Below are positions 8,142 through 14,534 of a stretch of DNA of 15,246 nt, in pieces. The DNA comes from Methylococcaceae bacterium UBA6146 (GTDB lineage Bacteria > Pseudomonadota > Gammaproteobacteria > Methylococcales > Methylomonadaceae), in assembly GCA_002422395.1 (NCBI GenBank), contig DIUY01000017.1:1-15246 (forward strand), in the 5' to 3' direction. Position numbers and translations under genes: made by a program. How positions within the stretch are numbered: position 1 is the first letter of the stretch; the number at the start of each line of letters is the position of its first letter. Below the pieces are notes generated by a model. It searched no databases. It saw only the letters and a list, made by a program, of their open reading frames with translations, and was not told the origin of the DNA.

Positions 8142-8894
8142 ATGAAACCCACAAAACTCTACGGCCTACATTCGGTTCAAGCCGCGCTCGATTACTCGCC
8201 GAAAAAAATCAACAAGGCTTGGATAGACGCGCAACGCCAAGATAAGCGTTTGGCCCAAGCCATTGAGGATTTGCTTGATTTAGGCATTGAACCGGAAAAA
8301 GTCGAACGCAAGAAGCTCGACAAACTCGCCGAAAACAACAACCACCAAGGCATTGTCATTGAAGTGGAAATGCCGGGCGAGCTGTCAGAGAACGAACTGA
8401 AAACGGTGGTGGAAAACCTCACAACGCCAGCGTTGTTTCTGGTCTTGGACAATGTCCAAGACCCGCATAATCTCGGCGCATGCCTGCGCACCGCTGATGC
8501 CACTGGCGTACACGGCGTGATTGTCACCAAAGACAATGCCACCGGCATCACCCCCACAGTCTGTAAAGTCTCCTGCGGCGCGGCGGAAACCGTGCCGGTG
8601 TACCAAGTGACCAATTTGTCACGCACCTTGCGCTGGTTGAAAGAACATGGCGTATGGGTCATGGGCGCGGCTGGCGAAGCCAGACAAACCGCGTACCAAG
8701 CCGACTTTACCGTGCCGCTCGCGCTGGTGCTAGGCGCTGAAGGCAAAGGTATGCGCCGTTTGACGGGTGAGCAATGCGATGTGTTAATCAAATTGCCGAT
8801 GCTAGGGCAAGTGTCCAGCCTGAATGTTTCGGTGGCGGCCGGCGTATTGCTGTATGAAGTTGTGCGGCAACGGTCAGTTACAAGCCAAGCATGA
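8142..8894 (+). CDS. rlmB: 23S rRNA (guanosine-2'-O-)-methyltransferase RlmB (SpoU family)
   Basis: This 250-residue enzyme transfers a methyl group from S-adenosylmethionine to the 2'-O of a guanosine in 23S rRNA (G2251 in E. coli). The N-terminal L30e-like RNA-binding domain spans about residues 5-75. The C-terminal SPOUT trefoil-knot domain has the three SpoU motifs: LDNVQDPHNLGACLRTADA (102-120), LVLGAEGKGMRRL (195-207) and IKLPMLGQVSSLNVSVAAG (216-234). It is close in length to E. coli RlmB. It follows rnr by 43 bp, and its stop codon TGA overlaps the ATG of ccmA (ATGA at 8891-8894). Cytochrome c maturation is thus translationally joined to an RNA-processing pair. Confidence 0.96.
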   Translation: MKPTKLYGLHSVQAALDYSPKKINKAWIDAQRQDKRLAQAIEDLLDLGIEPEKVERKKLDKLAENNNHQGIVIEVEMPGELSENELKTVVENLTTPALFLVLDNVQDPHNLGACLRTADATGVHGVIVTKDNATGITPTVCKVSCGAAETVPVYQVTNLSRTLRWLKEHGVWVMGAAGEARQTAYQADFTVPLALVLGAEGKGMRRLTGEQCDVLIKLPMLGQVSSLNVSVAAGVLLYEVVRQRSVTSQA

Positions 8895-9505
8895 ATACGG
8901 AGCAACTGGCAGTCAGCGGCTTAAGCTGTATACGCGATGACCGTGTCCTGTTTGCAGGATTGGATTTTGCGGTGGACAGCGGCCAAGTGTTGTTGCTGGA
9001 AGGCAAAAACGGTAGCGGTAAAACGTCGTTATTGCGGATTTTATGCGGTTTTCGGGAACCCGACGCAGGACAGGTGCTGTGGTGTGGCGTAGACATAAAC
9101 AGCAGTGCGTATTATGCCGATATGGCTTATGTCGGGCATCTGGATGGCATCAAAAAAGAACTGACCGTATCGGAAAACCTGAAGGTTGCCTTGGCATTAG
9201 CGCAAGCAGGTTCGCACACCATCGCCGATGCGCTGGAGAAGGTGCAGCTGGGCGGCTACGATAACGTGTTGGTGCAGACTTTGTCCGCAGGGCAAAAACG
9301 CCGCCTGTCGCTGGCAAGGCTGTTAATCACCCAAAAACGCCTTTGGATACTGGACGAGCCATTCACCTCGCTGGACAAACAAGGCATTGCTTTGATAGAA
9401 ACCCTTATGGCAGAACACTGTGCAAACGACGGTTTGATTGTCTTAACCTCGCACCATGACCTCAACTTGCACGGCGTTAATGTCCAACGCATCCATTTAT
9501 CCTGA
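8891..9505 (+). CDS. ccmA: Cytochrome c biogenesis ATP-binding protein CcmA
   Basis: CcmA is the ATPase of the CcmABCD complex; ATP hydrolysis drives release of holo-CcmE carrying haem. The 204-residue protein has Walker A GKNGSGKTS (38-46), ABC signature LSAGQ (131-135) followed by KRRLSLARL, Walker B LWILDEP (151-157) and an H-loop histidine near residue 188. Length and the compact single nucleotide-binding domain match the CcmA family. Its start overlaps the rlmB stop by 4 nt, and its stop TGA shares one base with the ccmB ATG (TGATG at 9503-9507). Both junctions indicate coupled translation. Confidence 0.96.
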   Translation: MNTEQLAVSGLSCIRDDRVLFAGLDFAVDSGQVLLLEGKNGSGKTSLLRILCGFREPDAGQVLWCGVDINSSAYYADMAYVGHLDGIKKELTVSENLKVALALAQAGSHTIADALEKVQLGGYDNVLVQTLSAGQKRRLSLARLLITQKRLWILDEPFTSLDKQGIALIETLMAEHCANDGLIVLTSHHDLNLHGVNVQRIHLS

Positions 9506-10179
9506 TGTCCTTAAGCCACGCTTTTTTTGCCATTATCCGCCGTGATTTGCTGCTAGCCCTCCGCAAACGCTCAGAAATTGCCAACCCCCTACTCTTTTTT
9601 GTGCTGGTCATCACCCTTTTTCCGTTAGGAATTGGCGCACGCCCACAATTACTGCAAGCTATAGCACCTGGCATCATTTGGGTGTCGGCTTTACTGGCGG
9701 CGATGCTATCTCTAGACAGCCTGTTCCGTTCCGATTTTGACGACGGCTCGCTGGAACAAATTGTCCTTAGCCCACACCCGACATCGGTATTGGTGCTGGC
9801 AAAGGTAACCGCACATTGGCTCGTGACCGGCTTGCCGTTATTGCTGATGGCTCCGCTATTGGCGGTGTTTTTGGGGATGCCGCAAACGTCTATTGGCATC
9901 TTGTTACTGACGCTGCTGTTAGGCACTCCCGTCCTAAGCCTGATCGGCGCGATTGGCGTCGCGTTAACCGTGGGTTTGCGGCGCGGCGGCATGATACTAT
10001 CACTGCTGGTGTTACCGCTGTATGTGCCAGTGCTGATTTTTGCCGGCAACGCCGTGGAAATGGCCGGCAACGGCTTGCCGGTGACGGCGCAAATCAATAT
10101 CCTGATCGCTTTGTTGTTACTGGCCTTAGTGCTGGCCCCTTGGCCTACGGCGGCAGCCTTGAAAATGAGCATCAGCTAG
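9505..10179 (+). CDS. ccmB: Haem exporter permease subunit CcmB
   Basis: CcmB is the inner-membrane permease partner of CcmA in System I cytochrome c maturation. The 224-residue protein is strongly hydrophobic with six predicted membrane spans at about 24-42, 52-72, 103-123, 129-155, 160-182 and 196-214. The cytoplasmic segment FRSDFDDGSLEQIVLSP (74-90) is the family hallmark contacting CcmA. The start overlaps the ccmA stop by one base. It is followed after 41 bp by a di-iron protein gene rather than directly by ccmC. Confidence 0.95.
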   Translation: MSLSHAFFAIIRRDLLLALRKRSEIANPLLFFVLVITLFPLGIGARPQLLQAIAPGIIWVSALLAAMLSLDSLFRSDFDDGSLEQIVLSPHPTSVLVLAKVTAHWLVTGLPLLLMAPLLAVFLGMPQTSIGILLLTLLLGTPVLSLIGAIGVALTVGLRRGGMILSLLVLPLYVPVLIFAGNAVEMAGNGLPVTAQINILIALLLLALVLAPWPTAAALKMSIS

Positions 10180-10220
10180 ACTTTCCCATCACCATTAAAC
10201 CTAAACCGGAGCGAAACATT

Positions 10221-11114
10221 ATGGAATCAGCGAAATACCTCTCTATTTTTTCACCGGCGACAAAACAGCAACGGCAAGAAAATTTCGCCGATTATTGGCT
10301 GTTTACCCAAGCGCATGGCGGCGAACTGTTTGAAGACGAGCGGGATTTGGCCAAAAAACGCGCCACGTTGCAGTCATTCAAAGATAATCCGGTGAGGTTA
10401 AGGACGCCGCTGGCAAACCCTGAGGCCTTCTATAGAAATTATATTGACCTGCAAGACGACCTCGGCTCTTTAGATAAAAAGACCTTAATGTTGACCAGCA
10501 TTTACAAATTTGCCCGGCATGAATGGGTGGGCATTAAAGGCGCGTGGGCTTTCGGGCCGACTATGGCGAAGTCACAAAGTATCGAACAAAAAATCAGCCG
10601 CGTGCATGTGGCGGAAGAATTTTGTCATTGGCGGCTATTCGACGAAATGCTGCGCACGTGCGGCTTAGATAACGTGGAATGGGTGCCATTAGAACCATTT
10701 AAAGAATGGGTTTACCAACAATTCCCCAAATTGCCGGGCTTTTTACTGTTTGCCCCGGCGTTTGTGACCGAACTGATGGGCGTGACCTATTACTTCCACC
10801 TGCACCGTCTGATTGATGAATTAATGGCGGACGAGCCGGAAGTCCGTGAGCGCATGAAAGCCTTGCTTGATGAAATCACCATTGACGAAGTGGCGCACGT
10901 CAGTCAGCGGCGCAATTTTATCGGCCCAATGGGCATAAAAATATCCAAACTGTTGGTCCGGCCATTTTATAAAATGTTCTTCGCCGACATTCCTGAAGTC
11001 GGCATACTGTTCAACATTGAACAAATGGTTAAAGACGGCGAAGCGTTTGATTTTAACGATGTGCCTGACTACATGGTTGAACGCAGCTGGATCCCTTCTT
11101 ATTGCAAAGCTTGA
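10221..11114 (+). CDS. Ferritin-like di-iron carboxylate protein of unknown function inside the ccm operon
   Basis: I do not recognise a named family. The 297-residue soluble, helix-rich protein has no evident signal peptide or membrane segment. A six-ligand pattern typical of the ferritin-like di-iron fold can be read off: E101 (RHEW), E133-x-x-H136 (EEFCH), E184 (VTEL) and E223-x-x-H226 (DEVAH). That is one glutamate plus one ExxH in each half, spaced as for a four-helix bundle (gaps of 32, 51 and 39 residues). This predicts O2- or peroxide-dependent oxidation/hydroxylation or iron handling, but the substrate is unknown. The ATG at 10221 is chosen because GGAG lies 9 nt upstream; the same frame is open back to 9816, but that portion overlaps ccmB. 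The gene is co-directional with ccmB (41 bp gap) and ccmC (108 bp gap), which suggests a role linked to haem, iron or cytochrome c supply, though this is inference. Confidence 0.8.
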   Translation: MESAKYLSIFSPATKQQRQENFADYWLFTQAHGGELFEDERDLAKKRATLQSFKDNPVRLRTPLANPEAFYRNYIDLQDDLGSLDKKTLMLTSIYKFARHEWVGIKGAWAFGPTMAKSQSIEQKISRVHVAEEFCHWRLFDEMLRTCGLDNVEWVPLEPFKEWVYQQFPKLPGFLLFAPAFVTELMGVTYYFHLHRLIDELMADEPEVRERMKALLDEITIDEVAHVSQRRNFIGPMGIKISKLLVRPFYKMFFADIPEVGILFNIEQMVKDGEAFDFNDVPDYMVERSWIPSYCKA

Positions 11115-11138
11115 GCGGCTAAAGCCAAGCCCGCCACT

Positions 11139-11168
11139 TTGAACTTTCCTCTGTTAAGTGAGTAATAG
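11139..11168 (+). promoter_or_regulatory. Weak candidate promoter before ccmC
   Basis: TTGAAC (11139-11144) and TAATAG (11163-11168) are 18 bp apart within the 108-bp gap between the di-iron gene and ccmC. This gap is the largest in the rlmB-ccmE run. An internal promoter would allow ccmCDE expression independent of rnr-rlmB. Only the boxes support this. Confidence 0.25.
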
Positions 11169-11222
11169 ATTTTGGCAACGCATCCCGACGACACTTTTAA
11201 AAGCTTTTAACAGCGCATTATT

Positions 11223-11984
11223 ATGTTTTTAATCCCCGACCCAATAGGCAAATTTTTTCACCGCATGGCTTCACCGCCGCATTTTTACGCCTTAACTGAA
11301 AAGTTAATGCCGTGGCTGACCGTGTTTTTTTTACTTCTGTTACTTCCGGGCTTGTACGGCGGCTTGGTTTTAGCGCCGCCTGATTACCAGCAAGGCGATA
11401 GTTACCGCATCATTTACATCCATGTGCCCAGTGCGTGGATGTCGCTGTTCATTTATGTGGTAATGGCGACAGCAGGCGCGATTGGCCTGATCTGGCGTAT
11501 CAAACTGGCGGAAATCGTTGCCATCAGCAGTGCGCCCATCGGCGCCAGTTTTACCTTTATCGCCTTGGTGACCGGCTCCTTGTGGGGTAAACCGATGTGG
11601 GGCACATGGTGGGTTTGGGATGCGCGGCTCACTTCGGAACTGATCCTGTTGTTTTTGTATCTGGGCGTCATCGGCCTGTACGGCGCGATAGACGACAAGC
11701 GCACCGCGTCCAAAGCGGTGGCGATTTTGGCATTGGTCGGCGTGGTCAACATCCCCATCATCCATTATTCGGTCGAATGGTGGAACACCCTACACCAAGG
11801 CCCCACCGTCACTAAAATGGACAAACCGTCCATCCATATCAGCATGTTGGTGCCTTTATTGCTGATGGCCGGTGCCTTCAAGCTTTATTATGTGATAGCC
11901 ATGCTGCAACGTGCCCGCCTGGAATTGTTACAACGCGAACGCAACGCCCAATGGGTCAAAGCGATGCTGGGGAAACGCGCATGA
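11223..11984 (+). CDS. ccmC: Haem handling protein CcmC
   Basis: CcmC is an inner-membrane haem-handling protein that presents haem to CcmE. The 253-residue protein has six predicted membrane spans and the tryptophan-rich WWD signature WGKPMWGTWWVWD (121-133). It also has two histidines positioned as the family's axial haem ligands, H67 (HVPSAWMS) and H181 (HYSVEWWNTLHQ). The length is as usual for the family. The ATG at 11223 has a poor Shine-Dalgarno. Its TGA stop overlaps the ccmD ATG (ATGA, 11981-11984). Confidence 0.97.
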   Translation: MFLIPDPIGKFFHRMASPPHFYALTEKLMPWLTVFFLLLLLPGLYGGLVLAPPDYQQGDSYRIIYIHVPSAWMSLFIYVVMATAGAIGLIWRIKLAEIVAISSAPIGASFTFIALVTGSLWGKPMWGTWWVWDARLTSELILLFLYLGVIGLYGAIDDKRTASKAVAILALVGVVNIPIIHYSVEWWNTLHQGPTVTKMDKPSIHISMLVPLLLMAGAFKLYYVIAMLQRARLELLQRERNAQWVKAMLGKRA

Positions 11985-12142
11985 CTATACAAGAATTTTT
12001 CGCTATGGGCGGCTACGCCTTTTACGTCTGGACATCTTACAGCCTTACTCTAATCGTGCTGCTAGCCAATATCATCCTGCCTATCGTGCAACGGAAAAAA
12101 CTGCTGCGCGAACTGGCCTTAAAACAACAACGCCAACGGTAA
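11981..12142 (+). CDS. ccmD: Haem exporter protein CcmD
   Basis: This 53-residue small membrane protein stabilises the CcmABC-CcmE complex and helps release holo-CcmE. It has a short N-terminus with the family-like FFAMGGYAFYVWTSYSLTL segment (residues 6-24), one transmembrane helix at about 12-35, and a basic cytoplasmic tail (QRKKLLRELALKQQRQR). The start is the ATG at 11981 overlapping the ccmC stop. A longer in-frame start at 11951 would lie within ccmC and is not preferred. ccmE begins 4 bp after its stop. Confidence 0.93.
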   Translation: MTIQEFFAMGGYAFYVWTSYSLTLIVLLANIILPIVQRKKLLRELALKQQRQR

Positions 12143-12146
12143 CGCC

Positions 12147-12581
12147 ATGAAACCTGCAAGAAGACAACGCCTGATTTTGATTGCCCTGATGGTTATCGGC
12201 GTCGCCGGCGCCGTCGGCTTTGCCTTGAAGTCGTTCAACGACAATTTAATGTATTTTTTTTCCACCACCGATGTGGTGGAAGGCAAAGCCCCCCAAGACA
12301 ATTTGTTCCGCTTAGGCGGCATGGTCGTCAAAGGCTCGGTGGAACGCCCAAACAAAGGCATGATGGTGCGCTTTAAGCTCAGCGACTACAGCAAAGAAGT
12401 CACGGTGGAATACTCAGGGATATTGCCGGACTTGTTCCGCGAAGGCCAAGGCATCGTTGCCAACGGCAAGTTGGATGGTCGCGGTGTGTTTGTCGCCGAA
12501 GAAGTGCTGGCCAAGCATGATGAGAACTACATGCCACCGGAGGTTAAGGCGAGTTTGAAGGGGCCGGTTGAAGGAAAATAG
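12147..12581 (+). CDS. ccmE: Periplasmic haem chaperone CcmE
   Basis: CcmE covalently binds haem delivered by CcmABCD and passes it to the CcmF/H ligase. The 144-residue protein has an N-terminal basic stretch plus signal anchor (about 8-27), then a soluble OB-fold beta-barrel (about 35-125). The covalent haem site lies in LAKHDENYMPPEV, with H124 the attachment residue and Y128 the conserved axial tyrosine (the HxxxY arrangement of the CcmE family). The C-terminal tail is short and flexible. It starts 4 bp after ccmD. No obvious terminator follows it, and ccmF is displaced by about 1.95 kb. Confidence 0.97.
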   Translation: MKPARRQRLILIALMVIGVAGAVGFALKSFNDNLMYFFSTTDVVEGKAPQDNLFRLGGMVVKGSVERPNKGMMVRFKLSDYSKEVTVEYSGILPDLFREGQGIVANGKLDGRGVFVAEEVLAKHDENYMPPEVKASLKGPVEGK

Positions 12582-12620
12582 AGTCTCCGTTCAAAAATGT
12601 TTGATAAAACGTGTGTTTTT

Positions 12621-12634
12621 ACCGATTGATCGGT
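12621..12634. promoter_or_regulatory. Short palindrome upstream of hicBA, possible operator
   Basis: ACCGAT-TG-ATCGGT is a 6-bp-arm palindrome with a 2-nt centre in the 172-bp gap between ccmE and hicB. Toxin-antitoxin loci often use such sites for autorepression, but this HicB appears too short to carry its own DNA-binding domain. The assignment is weak. Confidence 0.25.
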
Positions 12635-12753
12635 GTGGAAATATTGAAAGCCAGCATTTTTTTGCGGGATTTTATTCTTGAAAGTACGCAGGCTAAGTTG
12701 ATGCAAATGGCTAAAAATATTAGTTAGTTGTTTAGTCCCAGAGGCAAGTAGAC

Positions 12754-13005
12754 ATGATTGAAGAATATTTAAAAGCGGCAATGAACACCGCCCATTACGA
12801 AATCATCGATGACGAAGATCCCTATTATGGCGAAATCGCCCAATTAAAAGGCGTTTGGGCATCCGGTAAAACCTTGGAAGAATGCCGCGATAACTTGCTG
12901 GGCAATCTGGAAGGTTGGCTATTGATTTGCAACAGCCAAGGCATTGACATACCAGAGATAAATGGTTGTCGATTAATCACGCCCAAGGTGCTGGAAGCTG
13001 CCTAA
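12754..13005 (+). CDS. hicB: HicB-family antitoxin (short form)
   Basis: This 83-residue protein has the partial RNase H-like HicB fold. AHYEIIDDEDPYYGEIAQLKG (residues 13-33), VWASGKTLEECRDNL (34-48) and LEGWLLICNSQGIDIPEI (52-69) follow the family pattern. As the antitoxin of a type II system it should bind and block the HicA mRNA interferase encoded immediately downstream. The protein ends right after the fold, so the C-terminal helix-turn-helix or ribbon-helix-helix of longer HicB proteins is absent. GAGG at 12741-12744 serves as a plausible Shine-Dalgarno, 9 nt before the ATG. The order is antitoxin first, the reverse of E. coli hicAB. Confidence 0.9.
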   Translation: MIEEYLKAAMNTAHYEIIDDEDPYYGEIAQLKGVWASGKTLEECRDNLLGNLEGWLLICNSQGIDIPEINGCRLITPKVLEAA

Positions 13006-13222
13006 ATTAAACCCTATTTCGTGGCATGATCTAATCGCCCATTTAAAAGCCTTGGGCTTTAGCGGCCCTTACGAAGGCGGCAAACATCCCTACATGATTA
13101 AAGGCGGCTTGGTTTTAACGTTGCCAAATCCGTACAAGCAAGAAATCAGCGTTGATTTACTGAACAGATTATTGAAACAAGCCGATATTGATCGGGATAC
13201 TTGGTTGAATATCAAAAAATGA
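12998..13222 (+). CDS. hicA: HicA-family mRNA interferase toxin, apparent CTG start
   Basis: Translation of the frame ending at TGA 13220-13222 gives a complete HicA-like double-stranded-RNA-binding fold of about 74 residues. LNPISWHDLIAHLKALGF, then GPYEGGKHPYMIKGG with the catalytic-type histidine (H30), then LTLPNPYKQEISVDLLNRLL are all family-like. There is no ATG, GTG or TTG near the expected N-terminus; the upstream in-frame stop is TAA 12974-12976. The best start is CTG at 12998, giving Met-Pro-Lys-Leu at the N-terminus, with AAGGTG (12985-12990) 7 nt upstream. It overlaps the last 8 nt of hicB. Either the toxin is made at low level from a non-standard start, or a start-codon mutation has disabled it. 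The rest of the reading frame is intact. Confidence 0.8.
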   Translation: MPKLNPISWHDLIAHLKALGFSGPYEGGKHPYMIKGGLVLTLPNPYKQEISVDLLNRLLKQADIDRDTWLNIKK

Positions 13223-13277
13223 GCTACCCAAAAGTAAAATATGTATAACAACCAATGGTCTTATTATGAGTAAAGCA

Positions 13278-13358
13278 AGTAGCCCGTATGAAGTGCAACG
13301 GAATACGGGAAATCGAAGCCCGAAAGCTCCGTATTACGCAAGCTTCATACGGGCTACT
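13278..13358. repeat. REP/MITE-like palindromic element
   Basis: AGTAGCCCGTATGAAG (13278-13293) and its exact complement CTTCATACGGGCTACT (13343-13358) bracket an 81-bp segment. Inner matches such as AATACGG (13302-13308) with CCGTATT (13329-13335) make the whole segment one long imperfect hairpin. The GTAGCCCG(T/G)ATG...CATACGGGCTAC ends resemble a palindromic dispersed repeat common in proteobacterial intergenic DNA (general knowledge, no search done). It begins 55 bp after hicA. I see no clear target-site duplication. Confidence 0.75.
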
Positions 13359-13384
13359 CGCTGAACTTAAGTAGTGTGCAAAAG

Positions 13385-13424
13385 TTTTTTAACATCGTAG
13401 GAGCGCCCCTTCGATGTTAAAAAA
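13385..13424. repeat. Perfect 13-bp stem-loop with A/T-rich base
   Basis: TTTTTTAACATCG (13385-13397) pairs exactly with CGATGTTAAAAAA (13412-13424) around a 14-nt loop. AGG/CCT (13399-13401 / 13408-13410) can extend the pairing inside the loop. Because the T-run sits at the stem base rather than after it, this is not a standard intrinsic terminator. The rest of 13223-13599 contains the REP-like element and the yeeN leader, and no gene I can support. Confidence 0.65.
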
Positions 13425-13512
13425 TTAATGAATCCCCACATATTCCGCTTTTTGATGAGTCATTAAGGCATCACACCGCATAGCAATTAAGTTCTAGACA
13501 ACACCCCGTCAC

Positions 13513-13582
13513 CATTTGCCAGACCGACTAAAAGTTTCCCTAGGCAAATGCTTAACTGTAAAATCAGCATTTTTATCTTTTT
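13513..13582 (+). promoter_or_regulatory. Possible alternative-pairing leader of the yeeN-like gene
   Basis: CATTTGCC (13513-13520) is complementary to GGCAAATG (13543-13550). The overlapping AAATGC (13546-13551) is complementary to GCATTT (13567-13572), which runs into a T-rich stretch (to 13582) just before the Shine-Dalgarno. The two pairings exclude each other, as in attenuators, but the second stem is only 6 bp and AT-rich. Confidence 0.2.
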
Positions 13583-13599
13583 AATGGAGCAACAGCCAA

Positions 13600-14316
13600 A
13601 TGGGTAGAGCCTACCAAAACCGTAAAGAGTCCATGGCTAAAACGGCGGGAGCCAAAACCAAAGTCTACAGCAAATACGGCCGCGAACTTTATGTGTGCGC
13701 CAAAGCCGGTGGGGCCGACCCCGACGGCAACTTGGCGTTACGCGGGTTGCTTGACCGCGCCAAAAAGGCGCAAGTGCCCGCCCATGTGATTGACAAGGCC
13801 CTCGACAAAGCCAAAGGCGGAGGCGGCGAGGATTTTGCACCAGCCCGCTATGAAGGGTTTGGCCCCGGCGGCTGCATGGTGATCGTCGATTGTTTGACCG
13901 ACAACCCCAACCGCACCTTCAACGATGTGCGCCAATGTTTCACCAAAACCAAGGCGAAAATCGGTATCCAGGGCGCAGTCAGCCACATGTTTGACCATGC
14001 CGCTATCTTGGCGTTTAACCATGATGACGAGGACACAGTTTTGGATGCCTTGCTGACCGCTGATGTCGATGTCACCGACGTGGAAAGCGAAGACGGAAAA
14101 ATCACCGTGTTCACCCCCCCCGCCGACTATTTCAAAGCCAAACAGGCGTTAGCGGACGGCTTGGCTATGACTGATTTCGATGTCGATGAAATCCAGTTCT
14201 TGCCAAGAAGCACTACGGCCATTAGCGGCGACGATTTAATCTTGTTTGAAAAATTTTTGGACATGCTGAATGAGTTGGATGATGTGCAGAACATTTACCA
14301 TGATGCCGAATATTAG
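13600..14316 (+). CDS. yeeN: YebC/PmpR-family protein, YeeN-type
   Basis: The YebC/TACO1 family comprises three-domain cytoplasmic proteins. Members have been described as DNA-binding regulators and, more recently, as translation factors helping ribosomes through difficult proline-containing stretches. This 238-residue member has the conserved YSKYGRELYVCAKAGGADPD region (23-42), VIDKALDKAKGG (63-74) and the hallmark RYEGFGPGG (83-91), and ends DDVQNIYHDAEY (227-238). Its length and its MGRxxxNRK N-terminus, rather than the MAGHSKWAN start, match E. coli YeeN better than YebC as I recall both. TGGAGC at 13585-13590 is the ribosome-binding site. It sits between hicBA/repeats and ccmF, separating ccmE from ccmF. 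I see no ruvC or other usual yebC neighbours. Confidence 0.9.
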   Translation: MGRAYQNRKESMAKTAGAKTKVYSKYGRELYVCAKAGGADPDGNLALRGLLDRAKKAQVPAHVIDKALDKAKGGGGEDFAPARYEGFGPGGCMVIVDCLTDNPNRTFNDVRQCFTKTKAKIGIQGAVSHMFDHAAILAFNHDDEDTVLDALLTADVDVTDVESEDGKITVFTPPADYFKAKQALADGLAMTDFDVDEIQFLPRSTTAISGDDLILFEKFLDMLNELDDVQNIYHDAEY

Positions 14317-14411
14317 GCTTGCCGCCTTATTAAGGCAGACAACGCCCCTGTTTTTCTTAGCCGACGGCGCACACTGCCGCCCCTGTAGCCCGATTCAAAA
14401 ATAAACGCCTA

Positions 14412-14488
14412 GGTAATGGTAAACATTCAAATATTTAAGTGACCGCGGAATCAAAAAACATGTTTTTTGATTCCAAGATATCATTACC
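14412..14488. repeat. 28-bp perfect palindrome nested in an outer inverted repeat, upstream of ccmF
   Basis: The core 14447-14474 is perfectly symmetric: GGAATCAAAAAACA followed directly by TGTTTTTTGATTCC. Outside it GGTAATGGTA (14412-14421) and TATCATTACC (14479-14488) are inverted with one mismatch in 10. The RNA would form a 12-bp stem with a CAUG loop. It lies in the 218-bp gap between yeeN and ccmF and could act as a regulator-binding site, a processing site or a weak bidirectional terminator. I see no clear promoter for ccmF here. Confidence 0.7.
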
Positions 14489-14534
14489 ATTTTTACCACC
14501 ACCAACGCCTAAACCCGCGCGAAGGACAACCGCA

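Noticed and set aside
8192..8905. 237-residue minus-strand ORF opposite rlmB
   Set aside because: It is a shadow of rlmB with Ser/Thr/Pro-rich composition typical of antisense frames.
9477..10172. 231-residue minus-strand ORF opposite ccmB
   Set aside because: It is a shadow of a clear CcmB gene. The composition is not protein-like and there is no start signal.
9816..10220. Upstream extension of the di-iron protein reading frame
   Set aside because: The open frame back to 9816 overlaps ccmB in another frame and gives Arg-rich, non-homologous sequence. The ATG at 10221 has a proper Shine-Dalgarno.
13266..13364. Small ORF (32 codons) starting ATGAGTAAAGC downstream of hicA
   Set aside because: Most of it is translated palindromic repeat. 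There is no ribosome-binding site and no continuation that suggests a truncated known gene.
14323..14359. Possible terminator after the yeeN-like gene (GCCTT-ATT-AAGGC followed later by CTGTTTTT)
   Set aside because: The stem is only 5 bp and the T-run is separated by about 15 nt, so it does not meet intrinsic terminator criteria.
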